64,000 nt of DNA from UBA8190 sp003453695 (GCA_036796975.1 DAIRBY010000010.1:1-64000); one strand, 5' to 3'. Shown: positions 8,089-15,972, numbered from the stretch's first letter. The notes: generated by a model not told the origin, from the letters alone. Made by a program: numbers and translations.

Positions 8089-8325
8089 ATGGCCATGTGC
8101 AACGGATGCTTGGTATTGCACCGAGACGGTGAGATCGCCTACTGCTCGGAAGAGCTCGACGGCGGCCTGTGCGCCGGCTATCACGTCCCCCATCTCGCCG
8201 GGGTGATGGCCTGCCGGGTCACCCCTCGGGGATCGCGCTGCCGGCATTGCGACCAGGTGATGGCCCGCCGCTTGGTGCAGGCGCCGGAATTCGTGCTCGA
8301 GGGCCTGCGTACCACCACCAACTGA
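8089..8325 (+). CDS. Small Cys-rich protein, copy B
   Basis: 78 residues from ATG 8089 with GGGGAGG and GAGGGG upstream. Cys occurs at 4, 7, 19, 28, 42, 50 and 53 (CRHC), and the core LVLHRDG, AYC, CAGYHVPH, GVMACR gives it a zinc-ribbon look. It is a clear paralogue of the 62-residue protein just upstream, with an added C-terminal tail of about 20 residues. There is no signal peptide or membrane segment. Similar short CxGxLVLHRDG proteins are, to my memory, seen in other high-GC actinomycetes without known role. The pair being conserved in composition and cysteine spacing makes both likely real. Confidence 0.72.
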   Translation: MAMCNGCLVLHRDGEIAYCSEELDGGLCAGYHVPHLAGVMACRVTPRGSRCRHCDQVMARRLVQAPEFVLEGLRTTTN

Positions 8326-8377
8326 AGCGCGACGCGCCCTCTGCCACACGCCCTCTGCGAGAGGTCGCCGCAGCCCT

Positions 8378-8653
8378 CTACGGCAACACCCCGTCACCTC
8401 GGGACGGGACAACGGCACCAGGGGCCCACGACATGTCGCGCCAGTGCTCGGCATGACGACGGGCCACGTGCGCGGCCCTGTGCTCGCTCGAATACGGTCC
8501 GCGCAGGTTGCGGACGCCGTCGCTCTGGGATGCAAGGGGGCCCCGCGTCGTCGTCGCACTCGACGCAGACGACCTCCCACTCCGATCGGCCAGGGTCCCC
8601 GGCACCCACCGTTCGTACTCGTCGCGGTTCCACTCCAGCGGGGCGTTGCGCAC
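8378..8653 (-). pseudogene. Small protein gene with two compensating frame disruptions
   Basis: On the minus strand a protein-like reading exists only if the frame is changed twice: VRNAPLEWNRDEYERWVPG in one frame from GTG 8653, then WEVVCVECDDDAG in a second frame (about 8585 to 8540), then the first frame again (GVRNLRGPY, EHRAAHVARRHAEHW) to the stop at 8378. Third positions are mostly G or C in all three parts. The shifts fall beside G or C runs (near 8580-8590 and 8533-8548) and cancel out. This is either a decayed gene or a real gene of about 90 residues with two base-run errors. The product is unknown; the WEVVCVEC piece resembles a zinc-knuckle. Confidence 0.4.
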
Positions 8654-8717
8654 ATAGGGCGAGTGCCGCCAAACGGCGCCTGATTCGTCACTAAATGGTT
8701 CGACGCAGCAACGAACG

Positions 8718-8793
8718 TGGCTGGCGGGGGAGGGCTCGAACCTCCAACATCCGGCTCCAAAGGCCGGCGTTCTGCCGATTGAACTACCCGCCA
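8718..8793 (-). tRNA. tRNA-Gln (anticodon UUG)
   Basis: A full cloverleaf is read on the minus strand: acceptor TGGCGGG/CCCGCCA (7 pairs), D arm GTTC/GAAC, anticodon stem CCGGC/GCCGG with loop CTTTGGA giving anticodon TTG, T arm GGAGG/CCTCC with loop TTCGAGC, discriminator G and an encoded CCA (8720-8718). U1-A72 at the end of the acceptor stem is typical of tRNA-Gln. Confidence 0.97.
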
Positions 8794-8816
8794 CCGAGGC
8801 TCGGGGCACTCCCACG

Positions 8817-9191
8817 CTACCGGTGAGGCGCCTCGACGATCTCGATGCGGTTGCCGAACGGGTCGTCGACATAGCCGCGCCGCACGCCGGGCACCGCTGC
8901 GTCCGGCTGGACCGGATACCCGGCCGAGACGAGCGACTCGACCAGAGCGTCGAAGCCGTCCACCACCAAGGCAGGATGCGCCTTGCGGGCGGGGACGAAA
9001 CCGGGCTCGACGCCGAGATGGACGCTCACCGAGCCGTTGGAGAACCAGCACCCGCCCCGCGCCGCCAGCACCGGCGGTTTGGGCTGTCGCCCGAGGCCGA
9101 GGAGGCCCTGGTAGAAGCGAACTGCTTCGGCCTCGCCGCCGGGAGGCATTGTCAGCTGGACGTGGTCGAGGGCGATGACCCGGTGACGCAC
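8817..9191 (-). CDS. VOC (glyoxalase/bleomycin resistance) family protein
   Basis: 124 residues from GTG 9191, chosen because GGGAGGA lies nine bases upstream; a GTG at 9221 gives ten more residues but no ribosome site. One VOC module of two beta-alpha-beta-beta-beta halves is seen: LDHVQLTMPPG at the start, FYQGLLGL near 27, then VHLGVE, and DDPFGNRIEIVEA at the end. The last motif holds the Glu that commonly ligates the metal. VOC proteins range from glyoxalases to resistance proteins, and the substrate cannot be told. The gene stands alone between tRNA-Gln and the bS22 gene. Confidence 0.85.
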   Translation of the reverse strand: MRHRVIALDHVQLTMPPGGEAEAVRFYQGLLGLGRQPKPPVLAARGGCWFSNGSVSVHLGVEPGFVPARKAHPALVVDGFDALVESLVSAGYPVQPDAAVPGVRRGYVDDPFGNRIEIVEAPHR

Positions 9192-9272
9192 TGAGGCGAG
9201 TCCTCCCTTCCCGACGATCACACGCTATCCATGGCATCGGCGCCGGCATGGCGCTTCCTCGTCGCCTGCCGC

Positions 9273-9278
9273 TAACCT
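9273..9278 (+). promoter_or_regulatory. -10 element (TAACCT) of bS22 gene
   Basis: A TANNNT hexamer ends ten bases before the ATG at 9289, so transcription would start about three bases before the start codon. There is no ribosome site between them. Confidence 0.6.
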
Positions 9279-9288
9279 GCCCGGCGAC

Positions 9289-9390
9289 ATGGGCTCGCTC
9301 ATCAAGAAGCGCCGTAAGCGGATGCGCAAGAAGAAGCACAAGAAGATGCTGAAGGCCACCCGCTGGCAGCGCCGAGCCGCCGGCAAGTAA
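9289..9390 (+). CDS. Ribosomal protein bS22 family (AURKAIP1/COX24 domain)
   Basis: 33 residues from ATG 9289 to TAA 9390: MGSLIKKRRKRM at the start, then a Lys-rich middle and a TRWQRR end. It matches in length and pattern the mycobacterial bS22 protein, a small basic 30S component annotated in many actinomycetes as an AURKAIP1/COX24 domain protein. It probably binds 16S rRNA near the decoding region. It is too short for most gene finders. A leaderless-type promoter lies just upstream. Confidence 0.88.
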   Translation: MGSLIKKRRKRMRKKKHKKMLKATRWQRRAAGK

Positions 9391-9435
9391 CCGACGCCGG
9401 CAAACCAACGGGCGCCGGCCGGAGCCCCCGGCAGG

Positions 9436-10218
9436 CTACGAGGCGGATTCGAAAGGCGGCAGCGTCCGTGTCGCCACCAGAGGGGCTGCGGTTCCCGACA
9501 GGACGAGCCGGTCACCGAGCCGCGCCGCCAGGGCGCCGTCGTCGTCCTCCACGAACCAGGCGGCTCCACTTCCCGCCAGCTCGGGACGCCGGCCTGCGGC
9601 CTCGCCGAAGGCGTCACGCCAGCGGCTGAGCGCCGGTGTCACCACCAGCGCCGCCGCCTCCAGGTCGTTTCCGCCATGGGCAGACGACATCCGGGCGCCG
9701 TCGTCCCAGGCCCGATAGGCAGCGCCGGTGTCCACCGACAGGGGCGGCAACAGGACGAGGAAGCGGCGCTCCTCGAAAGGCATGGGCACCACCTCGTCAC
9801 CGATGCCGCCCACTCTGGCCCGTCCGCCCGACAGGCAGAAGGCCACGTCGGCACCGAGACGAGCCGCCACGGCCAGGTCCGCGCACCCGCCCCAGCGCAG
9901 TACGGCGGCGGCGTCGGCCGAACCACCTCCGAGGCCCGCCCCCACGGGGATGCGCTTCACGAGCCGCACGGCGGCGTCACGCCCCAGCGCTTCGAGGGCA
10001 CGGGTCACCAGGTTGGGGCCGCCCTTGCCGAGGTCGCCGATGCCGGCCCCACCCACCACCTCGTCCACCACCTCGAGTCCCGAGCCGTCACGGAACTCGA
10101 GCTCGTCGGCGATGTCGATGCACACCATCTCGGCGTCGAGGAGGTGGTAGCCGTCGTCACGAACCCCCACGACGCGTAACGACCTCGTGAGCTTGGCCGG
10201 TGCCGTCAGACGCTGCAC
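9436..10218 (-). CDS. ispE: 4-diphosphocytidyl-2-C-methyl-D-erythritol kinase
   Basis: 260 residues from GTG 10218, with GGGGGAGG eight bases upstream; a GTG at 10236 in frame lacks a site. This GHMP kinase phosphorylates CDP-methylerythritol with ATP in the MEP route to isoprenoids. The N-terminal motif TAPAKL...DGYHLLDAEM and the ATP-binding loop PVGAGLGGGSADAAA (about 90-104) are present. In the first motif the usual Asn after AKL is Thr. It is the last gene of metG-tatD-rsmA-ispE and overlaps rsmA by 13 bases; the rsmA-ispE pairing is common in actinomycetes. Confidence 0.93.
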   Translation of the reverse strand: MQRLTAPAKLTRSLRVVGVRDDGYHLLDAEMVCIDIADELEFRDGSGLEVVDEVVGGAGIGDLGKGGPNLVTRALEALGRDAAVRLVKRIPVGAGLGGGSADAAAVLRWGGCADLAVAARLGADVAFCLSGGRARVGGIGDEVVPMPFEERRFLVLLPPLSVDTGAAYRAWDDGARMSSAHGGNDLEAAALVVTPALSRWRDAFGEAAGRRPELAGSGAAWFVEDDDGALAARLGDRLVLSGTAAPLVATRTLPPFESAS

Positions 10219-11027
10219 GCCGCCAGCCTCCCCCACTGCTCGACGGACAGCTCCTCGGCCCGGGCGCGGGGATCGATGCCGGCCCGGGTGAACGCCTCCT
10301 CTTCCACGACGCCGGAGAGGGCGCGGCGCAACATCTTGCGGCGATGGGCGAAGCCGGCGCGCACCACGGTGAAGAGACGATCGGCGCCGACCTCTTGGGG
10401 GTCCACGGCCACGTGCGGGCGGCGGACCAGGCGCACGAGGACCGACTCCACCCGAGGCTTCGGGATGAACACCGTCGCCGGGACGCGGCCCACCACCTTG
10501 GCCTCGGCGTGGTACGCCACCTTGACGGAGACGGCGCCGTAGGCGGCGTCGCCGGCCGCCGCCGCCAGCCGCTCACCGACCTCGCGCTGCACCATCACCA
10601 GCATTCGATCGACCATGGGCAGCTCGTCGAGGACGCGCATGACGAGGGGCACGGCCACGTTGTAGGGCAGGTTGGCCACCATCGCCCACCGTTCGTCGCC
10701 TTCGAGCAGGCCGGCCAGGTCGAGCTCCAAGGCGTCGCCGGCCACGACGCGGACGCCGAGCGGCTCGGCCTGCGCCCGCAGCACGTCCACGAGACGACGG
10801 TCGGTCTCGACCGAGACCAGGCGCGCCCCCGTCTCGGCCAGGGCCAGGGTCAACGAGCCCAGGCCGGCGCCGATCTCGAGCACGGGCCGCCCCGGCTCCA
10901 GCTCGGCCAGGGCGGCGATGCGTCGCACCGTGTTGGGATCGGCCACGAAGTTCTGCCCGAGGGCGCGGCTGGGACGGATGCCGTTGTCCTCGAGCAGGTC
11001 GTGCACCTGGCGCCGGGTGAGCGTCAA
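10206..11027 (-). CDS. rsmA: 16S rRNA (A1518/A1519-N6) dimethyltransferase
   Basis: 273 residues from TTG 11027, in a TTGA overlap with the tatD stop; no other start fits so well. RsmA (KsgA) puts two methyl groups on each of two adjacent adenines in the 3' hairpin of 16S rRNA. Seen are the N-terminal RALGQNFVAD motif, the SAM-binding loop VLEIGAGLGSLT, and the catalytic NLPYNVA (family motif NLPY). The C-terminal part has RRKMLRRAL, the usual RNA-binding stretch. Length is normal. It is third of four coupled genes. Confidence 0.95.
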   Translation of the reverse strand: MTLTRRQVHDLLEDNGIRPSRALGQNFVADPNTVRRIAALAELEPGRPVLEIGAGLGSLTLALAETGARLVSVETDRRLVDVLRAQAEPLGVRVVAGDALELDLAGLLEGDERWAMVANLPYNVAVPLVMRVLDELPMVDRMLVMVQREVGERLAAAAGDAAYGAVSVKVAYHAEAKVVGRVPATVFIPKPRVESVLVRLVRRPHVAVDPQEVGADRLFTVVRAGFAHRRKMLRRALSGVVEEEAFTRAGIDPRARAEELSVEQWGRLAACSV

Positions 11028-11833
11028 GGCAGGCCGAACAGCGCACGGGCGGCGGCGGCCGAAGACTCGGCCACGGCATCGACCGCCACGCCCTTGGTGG
11101 CAGCCACCGCCGCGCCCACGAGGGGGACCAGAGCGGGTTGGTTGGGCCGTCCCCGATGGGGCACCGGGGCCAGGAACGGCGCGTCGGTCTCGACGAGCAA
11201 CCGGTCGAGAGGACAGAGGGCGGCCGCTTCCCGCACGCCGGCGGCGGTGGGGAAGGTCACGATGCCGCTGAAGGAGATCCACGCCCCCAGGTCGAGGCAC
11301 TTCCGGGCCTCGTCGGGGCCGCCGGTGAAGCAGTGCACGACCACCCGCAGGCCCTCAGCCCGGCGCAGCAGGTCCAAGGTGTCGTCCCACGCTTCGCGGG
11401 TGTGCACGACGAGGGCGAGGTCGTGCTGGCGGGCGAGCTCGATCTGCTCGGCGAAGGCCCGGCGCTGCACCGGGCGGGGCGAATGGTCGTAGTGGTAGTC
11501 GAGGCCGCACTCCCCCACACCCACCACGGTCTCCTCCGATGCGACCTCGGAGAGCAACGTGGCCACGGGGTCGGTGCCTTGCACGGCGTCATGGGGGTGC
11601 AGCCCCACCGTGGCCCAGACCTGCACGCTCGGCGCCACGCCGGCCCCCGACGAGCGGACACCGCGAGCGAGCGAGATCGCCTGGCGGGAGCTGGCGGCGT
11701 CGGTGCCTATGCAGACGAGGCCTCCCACTCCGGCCGCGGCCGCCTGGGACAACAGCGCCGCCGGGTCGCTCTCCTCGGGCCGGTAGGCCTCCTGGATGTG
11801 GCAGTGGGAGTCGATCCAGGACGGCGCCGTCAC
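11024..11833 (-). CDS. tatD: TatD family metal-dependent DNase
   Basis: 269 residues from GTG 11833, which overlaps the metG stop (GTGA). The TIM-barrel amidohydrolase fold is seen with the first metal ligands HCH (residues 11-13), GECGLDYH near 99, HCFTGG, and ETDAPFL near the end. TatD proteins are 3'-5' exonucleases and endonucleases acting on damaged or single-stranded DNA, and some related members deacylate D-aminoacyl-tRNA. The metG-tatD-rsmA order is shared with many Gram-positive bacteria. Confidence 0.92.
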   Translation of the reverse strand: MTAPSWIDSHCHIQEAYRPEESDPAALLSQAAAAGVGGLVCIGTDAASSRQAISLARGVRSSGAGVAPSVQVWATVGLHPHDAVQGTDPVATLLSEVASEETVVGVGECGLDYHYDHSPRPVQRRAFAEQIELARQHDLALVVHTREAWDDTLDLLRRAEGLRVVVHCFTGGPDEARKCLDLGAWISFSGIVTFPTAAGVREAAALCPLDRLLVETDAPFLAPVPHRGRPNQPALVPLVGAAVAATKGVAVDAVAESSAAAARALFGLP

Positions 11834-13419
11834 GACTTGCGCCGGGGGAACAGCGGCGCCCCGCGCTCGACCGTGACCCCGCCGGGATAGCCGCCCCAGG
11901 CCAGGCCGCCGGGCACCCGCACGTCCTCGGGGCCACCGGACAGTCCGATGCGCCGCCACACCTCGGCGCTGGTCTGCGGCATGGCCGGGGAGGACAGCAC
12001 CGCCACGATGCGCAAGGCCTCGAGGGCCGACCCCAACACCGCGTCGACGGCCGGTCCGGGCTCGGCCTTCCAGGGCTCGGTGGCCTCCAGCTCGGCGTTG
12101 GTCTCCCTGATGACGTGCCAGGTGGCCTCGAGGCCCTCGTGCGGGGCGAAGCGCTCCCAGGCGGCACAGCAGCGAGACAGGGCGTCCTCCGCCGCCTGTG
12201 CCAGGCGGCTCTGGGGGTCGGGGCGGGGCCCGATCCCGTTGCACTTCGAGCCGACCACGGTCGCCACCCGGGAGACGAGGTTCCCGAGATTGTTGGCGAG
12301 ATCGGCGTTGTAGCGGTCCGTGATGCCCTCATAGGAGAACTCGCCGTCGGCCCCGAGCGGCGTGGCCCGCAGCAAGTAGTAGCGGACGGGATCGACGCCG
12401 AAGTCCTCGGTCAAGGCCGCCGGCGTGATCTGTGTGAGCTTGAGAGGTGCTTCATCCTCGGCTCCGGCATCATGAGCGGCGCCCGCGGCGGCTGCGGCGG
12501 CTGCGGCGGCCTGGCGAATGCGCGTCTTCGACAGCCGGCTGCCGCCGACCAGCAACCAGCCGTGGACGAAGACGTGGGCCGGCGGGTCGATGCCGGCCGC
12601 CATGCACATGGCCGGCCACCATACGCAGTGGAAGCGGATGATCTCCTTGCCGATGAGGTGGTGGACGGCCGGCCACCACGTCTCGAAGCGCTCCTCGTCG
12701 GAGCCGAAGCCGATGGCGGTGATGTAGTTGACGAGGGCGTCGTACCAGACGTAGAAGACGTGGCGCTCGTCCCAGGGAACCGGCACGCCCCATCGCGTCG
12801 AGGTCCGGGTGATGGAGATGTCGTGTAACCCGCCCTTGATGAACGAGAGCGCCTCGTTGCGTTTTCCCTCGGGACGCACGGCGTCGGGGCTGGACTCGTA
12901 CCACTCCACCAGACGGTCCTCGAAGGCACTCAGCTTGAAGAAGTAGTTCTCCTCTTCGAGCCACTGCGCCGGGACGAGGTGCTCCGGACACACATGGCCC
13001 TCGAGAAGCTCGCCTTCGTCCTTGTACGCCTCGCAACCCACGCAGTACCAGCCGGCGTAGGTGCCGAGTTCGATGTAGCCGTTGTCGTAGATCCTCTGCA
13101 GGAACTGCTGCACGGCCCGGTGGTGACGGGGCTCGGAGGTCCGGATGAAGTCGTCGTTGGAGATGTCGAGGCCCTTCCAGGCCTCGACGAACCGGCCCGC
13201 CGTGCGCTCGGTCCACGTGGCGGGGTCTTCGCCGCTGGCCTCCGCCGCCTGGGCCACCTTGACCCCGTGCTCGTCGGTGCCGGTGAGGAAGAAGGTGTCG
13301 TCCCCGAGCAGCCGGTGCCATCGGGCCAGCGCATCGGCGTTGACCGTGGCATAGGCGTGGCCGATGTGCGGCACGTCGTTCACGTAGTAGATGGGGGTCG
13401 TGACGTAGAAGCGCGGCAC
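11830..13419 (-). CDS. metG: Methionyl-tRNA synthetase
   Basis: 529 residues. GTG 13419 (MPRFYVTTPIYYVND) was chosen because the -10 TACCCT ends six bases upstream and family members begin this way. Class I synthetase: HIGH motif PHIGHAYA near residue 18, a zinc knuckle CVGC...C near 125-142, and the KMSKS loop in the form RLSKTR near 296. Directly after this loop is an unusual insertion of nine consecutive alanines plus an acidic stretch, about 25 residues, before the normal fold resumes (ITPAALTEDFGVD). There is no C-terminal tRNA-binding domain. First gene of metG-tatD-rsmA-ispE. Confidence 0.95.
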   Translation of the reverse strand: MPRFYVTTPIYYVNDVPHIGHAYATVNADALARWHRLLGDDTFFLTGTDEHGVKVAQAAEASGEDPATWTERTAGRFVEAWKGLDISNDDFIRTSEPRHHRAVQQFLQRIYDNGYIELGTYAGWYCVGCEAYKDEGELLEGHVCPEHLVPAQWLEEENYFFKLSAFEDRLVEWYESSPDAVRPEGKRNEALSFIKGGLHDISITRTSTRWGVPVPWDERHVFYVWYDALVNYITAIGFGSDEERFETWWPAVHHLIGKEIIRFHCVWWPAMCMAAGIDPPAHVFVHGWLLVGGSRLSKTRIRQAAAAAAAAAGAAHDAGAEDEAPLKLTQITPAALTEDFGVDPVRYYLLRATPLGADGEFSYEGITDRYNADLANNLGNLVSRVATVVGSKCNGIGPRPDPQSRLAQAAEDALSRCCAAWERFAPHEGLEATWHVIRETNAELEATEPWKAEPGPAVDAVLGSALEALRIVAVLSSPAMPQTSAEVWRRIGLSGGPEDVRVPGGLAWGGYPGGVTVERGAPLFPRRKS

Positions 13420-13425
13420 GGCCAC

Positions 13426-13431
13426 AGGGTA
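13426..13431 (-). promoter_or_regulatory. -10 element (TACCCT) of metG operon
   Basis: Read on the minus strand, TACCCT ends six bases before GTG 13419, giving a leaderless mRNA; the in-frame GTG at 13425 lies directly against the hexamer and is too close to be the start. Confidence 0.6.
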
Positions 13432-13491
13432 CCGACCGGCTGGGTGGGGCCCGGCCGGATCAGGCGTCACGCGGAGCAGGTGGGTGCCCCA

Positions 13492-14340
13492 TCAGCCGGA
13501 GGTGTTCCACAGCGAGAGCCCCAGCTCGTAGACCCGGCGCCGCGACACCTCCAGGTCGGCCGACACCGCCGAGGCGGCGTCCCGCAGCGTGTCACCGGCG
13601 CTGCGGCGGTCGGAGAGCGCCAGTCGGACCTCGTCGTCGTCGGGGCCGGCAGGCGCCGGAGCGCCTTCGAGCACCACCACGATCTCGCCCATCACGGGGC
13701 GGGCGGAGAACTCGGCGGCGGCCTGGCCGAGGCGGCCCCGCCACACCTCTTCGTGCAGCTTGGTGAGCTCGCGGGCCACCGCCACCTTGCGGTCGGCGCC
13801 GCATGCTTGCGCCAGCTCCGCCAGGGTGGCGGCCAAGCGCGGCGCCGTCTCGTGGAGGAGCACGGTCCGGCGGTCGGCGGCGAGACCGGCCAGCCGCCGC
13901 CGGCGGTCGGCGCCGCGCCGGGGAAGAAAGCCCTCGAAGCTGAAGCGATCGGTCGCCATCCCGCTCACCACCAGCGCGGACACAGCGGCGTTGGGGCCGG
14001 GCACGACCGTGACCTCGACCCCGGCACGGATGGCCGCCGACACCAGGCGCGCCCCGGGGTCCGACACCGCCGGCGTCCCGGCGTCGCTGACGAGCGCCAC
14101 CGTGTCGCCGGCGCGCAGGCGAGCGAGCACCTCCTCGACGCGAGCCTCCTCGTTGTGTCCGTGCACCGACACGAGCTTGCGGCCCGAGATGCCGGCGTGG
14201 GTGAGCAGCTGGCGGGTACGTCGGGTGTCCTCGCAGCACAACAGGTCGGCACCGGCCAGGGTGTCCCGGGCGCGCGGCGACAGGTCGCCGAGGTTGCCGA
14301 TGGGCGTGGCCACCAGCACCAGCCGGCCGGCGGCGGTCAC
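13492..14340 (-). CDS. rsmI: 16S rRNA (cytidine1402-2'-O)-methyltransferase
   Basis: 282 residues from GTG 14340, overlapping the DUF192 stop (GTGA). RsmI uses SAM to methylate the ribose of C1402 in the decoding centre. The tetrapyrrole-methylase fold is clear: LVLVATPIGNLGDLS at the N-terminus, LCCEDTRRTR, the SAM loop ALVSDAGTPAVSDPG near 82-96, VVPGPNA, and HETAPRL. A C-terminal tail with a helix-turn-helix look (residues about 255-280) is usual. Third of the ychF-DUF192-rsmI operon. Confidence 0.95.
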   Translation of the reverse strand: MTAAGRLVLVATPIGNLGDLSPRARDTLAGADLLCCEDTRRTRQLLTHAGISGRKLVSVHGHNEEARVEEVLARLRAGDTVALVSDAGTPAVSDPGARLVSAAIRAGVEVTVVPGPNAAVSALVVSGMATDRFSFEGFLPRRGADRRRRLAGLAADRRTVLLHETAPRLAATLAELAQACGADRKVAVARELTKLHEEVWRGRLGQAAAEFSARPVMGEIVVVLEGAPAPAGPDDDEVRLALSDRRSAGDTLRDAASAVSADLEVSRRRVYELGLSLWNTSG

Positions 14341-14696
14341 GACGGACGGTGCAGCTCGAGCTGGTCCCCGGGGCGCAGGCCCCATCGCTCGAAGGCACCC
14401 GCCTCGGCCTCGAGCACCCATCGGCACCGCCAGCGGGGGCGGGTCATGCGCCACGGTGCCAGCCGCACGGCGTCGACCACGCGCAGCTCGCCGTCGAGGA
14501 AGGCGACGTCGATGGCGAAGCGCATGCCGAGGCTGTGCACCGAGCGGGTGTGCGGCAGGAACAGCGCACCTTCGTATCCCGGTCGCCCGGCCAGCCCACG
14601 GGCCCGGGCCAGCAGGCCTTCCGCCACCTCGGCGGTGGCCAGCACGTCACCTTCCCGCAGCACCCACACCGGGCCGGCTCCGTCGGTGCGCCCCAT
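14337..14696 (-). CDS. DUF192 family protein
   Basis: 119 residues from ATG 14696, 14 bases after the ychF stop, and coupled to rsmI by a GTGA overlap. DUF192 motifs are seen: LLARARGLAGRP near 28-39, then MRFAIDVAFLD and a C-terminal GDQLELH. DUF192 proteins are small beta-barrels, often secreted in other bacteria. This copy has no signal peptide, so it should be cytoplasmic. Function in the family is not known; the place beside rRNA and ribosome-linked genes may only reflect co-transcription. Confidence 0.85.
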   Translation of the reverse strand: MGRTDGAGPVWVLREGDVLATAEVAEGLLARARGLAGRPGYEGALFLPHTRSVHSLGMRFAIDVAFLDGELRVVDAVRLAPWRMTRPRWRCRWVLEAEAGAFERWGLRPGDQLELHRPS

Positions 14697-14710
14697 GGTC
14701 GCCCCCGCCC

Positions 14711-15787
14711 TCAGACGTTGAACCTGATCTCGAGCACGTCGCCGTCGGCCACGTGATAGTCCTTGCCTTCGAGCCGGATCCGCCCCGCCGCCTTGGCGGA
14801 GGCCCACGAGCCCGCTTCGAGCAGCTCGTCCCAGACGATCACCTCGGCGCGGATGAAGCCGCGTTGCAGATCCGAGTGGATGACCCCGGCGCACTCGGGG
14901 GCGGTGGCGCCGGTGCGGAAGCTCCAGGCACGCGACTCCTTGTCACCGGTGGTGAAGAAGATGCTGCGACCCAGGAGCTGGTAGGCAGCAGAGGCCACGC
15001 GTGCCAGGGCGCCCCTCCCCAATCCGAGGCCCTGGAGCAGCTCGTCGCGGTCGGCGGGCTCGAGGCGCGCCGCCTCTGCTTCGAGCTGTACGCACACCGC
15101 CAGGGTCTCGCCGTGTCCTTCGAGCTCGGCCGCCACCGGGGCGGCCAGGGCGTCGGCCTTGTCCAGCTGGCCTTCCGCCACGTTCACGACGACGAGCACG
15201 GGCTTGTCGGTGAGGAGGAACAGCCCCCGGCGCAAGGGCGCGTCGTCGGGATCGAGCCCGGACCGGTACAACGGCGTGCCACCGTGCAAGGCGACCTGCG
15301 CCCGCTCCATCGCCTCCACCTCGGCGGCCAGGCTCTTGTCGGCGCGGGCCGCCTTGCGCCGCTTGTCGATCTGCGCATCCACCGTGGCCAGGTCGGCCAG
15401 TACCAGCTCCAGCTCGAGGGTCCCGAGCGCCTCGAGGGGGTCGGTCTCGCCGGGCACGGAGGCGTCGTCGAAGGCGCGCAGCACCAGGCACAGCGCGTCC
15501 ACCTCCCGGATGCCGGCCAGGAACCGGTTGCCCAGGCCCTCGCCCGTCGACGACCCGGCCACCAAGCCTGCGATGTCCACCACCTCCACGCCGGCCCGCA
15601 CCACCTTCTTGCTGGCGCTCATCTCCGCCAGGGCGTCGAGCCTGGCGTCGGGGATGGGGGCGACCGCCACCGAGGTCTCGGTGGTGGTGAAGGGATGCGA
15701 GGCCACCGGCGCGTCGGCGCCGGTCAAGGCGTTGAACAGAGACGTCTTCCCGGCGTTGGGCAGCCCGACGAGCCCCAGACGCTCCAC
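14711..15787 (-). CDS. ychF: Redox-regulated ATPase/GTPase YchF (OLA1 family)
   Basis: 358 residues from GTG 15787, which sits seven bases after a -10 element; the frame stays open upstream but that part is not protein-like. Obg-related P-loop protein with G1 GLPNAGKTSLFN (about 8-19), G3 VDIAGLV, a coiled-coil insert around 120-200 (KRRKAARADKS), the NVAEGQ region in place of the NKxD motif (YchF prefers ATP) and a C-terminal TGS-like domain (RGFIRAEVI...GKDYHVADGD). It binds ribosomes and takes part in oxidative stress control. It leads ychF-DUF192-rsmI. Confidence 0.95.
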   Translation of the reverse strand: MERLGLVGLPNAGKTSLFNALTGADAPVASHPFTTTETSVAVAPIPDARLDALAEMSASKKVVRAGVEVVDIAGLVAGSSTGEGLGNRFLAGIREVDALCLVLRAFDDASVPGETDPLEALGTLELELVLADLATVDAQIDKRRKAARADKSLAAEVEAMERAQVALHGGTPLYRSGLDPDDAPLRRGLFLLTDKPVLVVVNVAEGQLDKADALAAPVAAELEGHGETLAVCVQLEAEAARLEPADRDELLQGLGLGRGALARVASAAYQLLGRSIFFTTGDKESRAWSFRTGATAPECAGVIHSDLQRGFIRAEVIVWDELLEAGSWASAKAAGRIRLEGKDYHVADGDVLEIRFNV

Positions 15788-15794
15788 CCCCTCG

Positions 15795-15800
15795 ACGCTA
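15795..15800 (-). promoter_or_regulatory. -10 element (TAGCGT) of ychF operon
   Basis: On the minus strand TAGCGT ends seven bases before GTG 15787, giving a leaderless mRNA. It is divergent from the bL37 promoter about 75 bases away. Confidence 0.6.
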
Positions 15801-15874
15801 GTCGGCGCCCCGTGCGCCACCCATGGCGTCAATACGCCGTCCACGGCGTCTGGAGGGGAGACGACCGCGTTCGC

Positions 15875-15880
15875 TAGCCT
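15875..15880 (+). promoter_or_regulatory. -10 element (TAGCCT) of bL37 gene
   Basis: TAGCCT ends eight bases before GTG 15889. The stretch GCTAGCCTGCC closely resembles GCTAACCTGCC ahead of the bS22 gene. Confidence 0.6.
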
Positions 15881-15888
15881 GCCGGGCC

Positions 15889-15972
15889 GTGTCCAAGCGC
15901 ACCGTGAAGCGAAAGATCCGCAGCAAGAAGAAGGGCAACCACGGCAAGCGTCCCAACGCCGGGCGGGGCTGA
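15889..15972 (+). CDS. Ribosomal protein bL37 family, 27 residues
   Basis: GTG 15889 to TGA 15972 encodes MSKRTVKRKIRS, a Lys run and NHGKRPNAGRG. The NHGKRPN end and the basic N-terminus match the mycobacterial bL37 protein (about 24 residues), a small 50S component found in actinomycetes. The coding reading is backed by the conserved C-terminus and the -10 element eight bases upstream. Too short for usual gene prediction. It is divergent from ychF and stands alone. Confidence 0.82.
   Translation: MSKRTVKRKIRSKKKGNHGKRPNAGRG

Noticed and set aside
8017..9408. Long minus-strand open frame through tRNA-Gln and the VOC gene
   Set aside because: It runs through a tRNA and through known genes in other frames; low-complexity composition.
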